Positions 63,277 to 64,000 of a stretch of 64,000 nt of DNA are shown piece after piece. The DNA comes from Sulfitobacter delicatus (GTDB lineage Bacteria > Pseudomonadota > Alphaproteobacteria > Rhodobacterales > Rhodobacteraceae): assembly GCF_900102535.1 (NCBI RefSeq), contig NZ_FNBP01000001.1, positions 124,001-188,000 of the forward strand, written 5' to 3'. The notes beneath the pieces were generated by a model. It ran no database searches and had not been told where the DNA came from. It worked only from the letters and a program-made list of their open reading frames with translations. Numbering within the stretch: the stretch's first letter is position 1; each line of letters opens with the position of its first letter. The translations under genes were made by a program, and so were the position numbers.

Positions 63277-64000
63277 CTGACCGCTTCGAAGAAACGGTCG
63301 CTGCGCCAGGTCCAGAAGAACAGCATCGAACGGCCCGCCGAGCTGAACATGATCCGGTCGGCACGGCCAATCAGGTTCTCAAAGGGCACAAAGCCCACAC
63401 CGCCCGCTTTCTGCGCCAGACGGCTGTCGGCAGAGTTGTCGCGGTTGTCACCCATGAAGAAGTAATGGCCAGCAGGCACGGTATAAACGCCGGTGTTGTC
63501 GGACTGTTGGTTGCCGATGTTCAGGATCGGATGCGAGACGCCGTTCGGCAGCGTTTCGATCTGCCGGCTCTTCTTACACACACCGCCTTGGCCCACGGGA
63601 CCGTTTTCACAGCGTGGACGCAGCCGTTGTGGGCCTTGCGGGGCCATGACTTCCTCAAAGACGCCGTCGTCCTTAAGCTCGACCGGGGTGCCGTTCAGGC
63701 TAACCACGCCATTGCGGATTTGCACCTTGTCGCCCGGCAGGCCGATGAGACGTTTGATATAGTCGCGGCCCGAGACAGGGTGGCGGAAGACCACGACATC
63801 GCCGCGCTCAGGCTCGGAGCCGAACAGACGTTCGTTGTCTCCGTCGAACACGCCGCAAACATCCTTGGCGTCGATCTCGATCCCCAAACCGGGCATCATC
63901 AGACTGGGACAGGAGGCGTAGGAATAGCCATAGGCCATCTTGTTCACGAAGAGGAAATCGCCGATCAGCAGCGTTTCTTTCATCGAACCCGAGGGAATCC
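63273..64000 (-). CDS. lepB: signal peptidase I, 5' partial
   Basis: The frame is open to the window edge. The catalytic Ser is at 63984-63986 in '[20 protein letters not shown]' (start of the visible part). The catalytic Lys is in '[14 protein letters not shown]', and '[14 protein letters not shown]' is the C-terminal motif. The N-terminal membrane anchor lies beyond 64000. It cleaves signal peptides of exported proteins. Confidence 0.94.
   Translation of the reverse strand, partial: IPSGSMKETLLIGDFLFVNKMAYGYSYASCPSLMMPGLGIEIDAKDVCGVFDGDNERLFGSEPERGDVVVFRHPVSGRDYIKRLIGLPGDKVQIRNGVVSLNGTPVELKDDGVFEEVMAPQGPQRLRPRCENGPVGQGGVCKKSRQIETLPNGVSHPILNIGNQQSDNTGVYTVPAGHYFFMGDNRDNSADSRLAQKAGGVGFVPFENLIGRADRIMFSSAGRSMLFFWTWRSDRFFEAVR

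Overview
The window reads as a chromosomal segment of an alphaproteobacterium of the order Rhodobacterales, most likely the Roseobacter group. The evidence is the GC-rich coding sequence and a set of lineage-typical genes: (2S)-methylsuccinyl-CoA dehydrogenase and malyl-CoA lyase of the ethylmalonyl-CoA pathway, TrcR, COQ9 beside rpsU, a membrane-anchored cytochrome c, a Hint_2 protein, DUF1491 and DUF1244 proteins, a TIGR02300 protein and a bioMNY biotin transporter. Gene density is high, most genes are housekeeping, and operons are short.

Layout. 0-9.6 kb: end of a penicillin-binding carboxypeptidase, a LysR regulator, two small unknown genes, a complete yejABEF peptide importer and an alpha/beta hydrolase. 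9.7-17.4 kb: membrane cytochrome c, prephenate dehydratase, SRPBCC protein, NADH pyrophosphatase, the SRP RNA gene with an unusual tandem stem-loop behind it, a zinc peptidase and the dnaX-ybaB-recR block. 17.4-30.3 kb: an ornithine/lysine decarboxylase with a structured leader, TrcR, RNase T2, a quinone oxidoreductase, an AMP-ligase/thiolase gene pair with altered catalytic motifs converging on bioMNY, COQ9/rpsU and an Lrp/alanine dehydrogenase divergon. 30.3-41.5 kb: mscL, a HisKA_2-type histidine kinase that seems to need a non-canonical ATT start, ytoQ, pheST with a small membrane-protein gene wedged between the subunits, a DJ-1 family protein, a Hint protein, rpmI-rplT and pyruvate kinase. 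41.6-52.2 kb: RTX-type protein, MaoC, a dgcN-dgcA-D-amino-acid transaminase operon, malyl-CoA lyase, accA, a GntR regulator and others.

52.28-57.27 kb is a compact integrated element in the 3' end of tRNA-Ala(GGC). It is bounded by a 19-bp direct repeat and carries a tyrosine integrase, a serine recombinase, two unknown genes and about 1 kb of AT-rich non-coding DNA. Integrase arm-type repeats lie at both ends. Just outside its right end is a tandem stem-loop of the same design as the one behind the SRP RNA. Before insertion it would have directly followed the tRNA gene, so stable RNA genes here may share a 3' element. 57.6-64 kb returns to core genes: TauE/SafE permease, methylsuccinyl-CoA dehydrogenase, a META-domain protein and the lepB-rnc-era-DUF1491-recO cluster, cut by the window end.

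Genes that work together: YejABEF imports peptides; DgcN, DgcA and the transaminase form a D-glutamate/D-alanine route; Mcl and Mcd are two steps of acetyl-CoA assimilation; BioMNY supplies biotin, which acetyl-CoA carboxylase (AccA here) needs. I did not recognise a complete new multi-gene defence or metabolic system. The best candidates for something undescribed are the tandem stem-loop element, the tRNA-Ala element with its unknown cargo, and the AMP-ligase/thiolase pair lacking standard catalytic residues.
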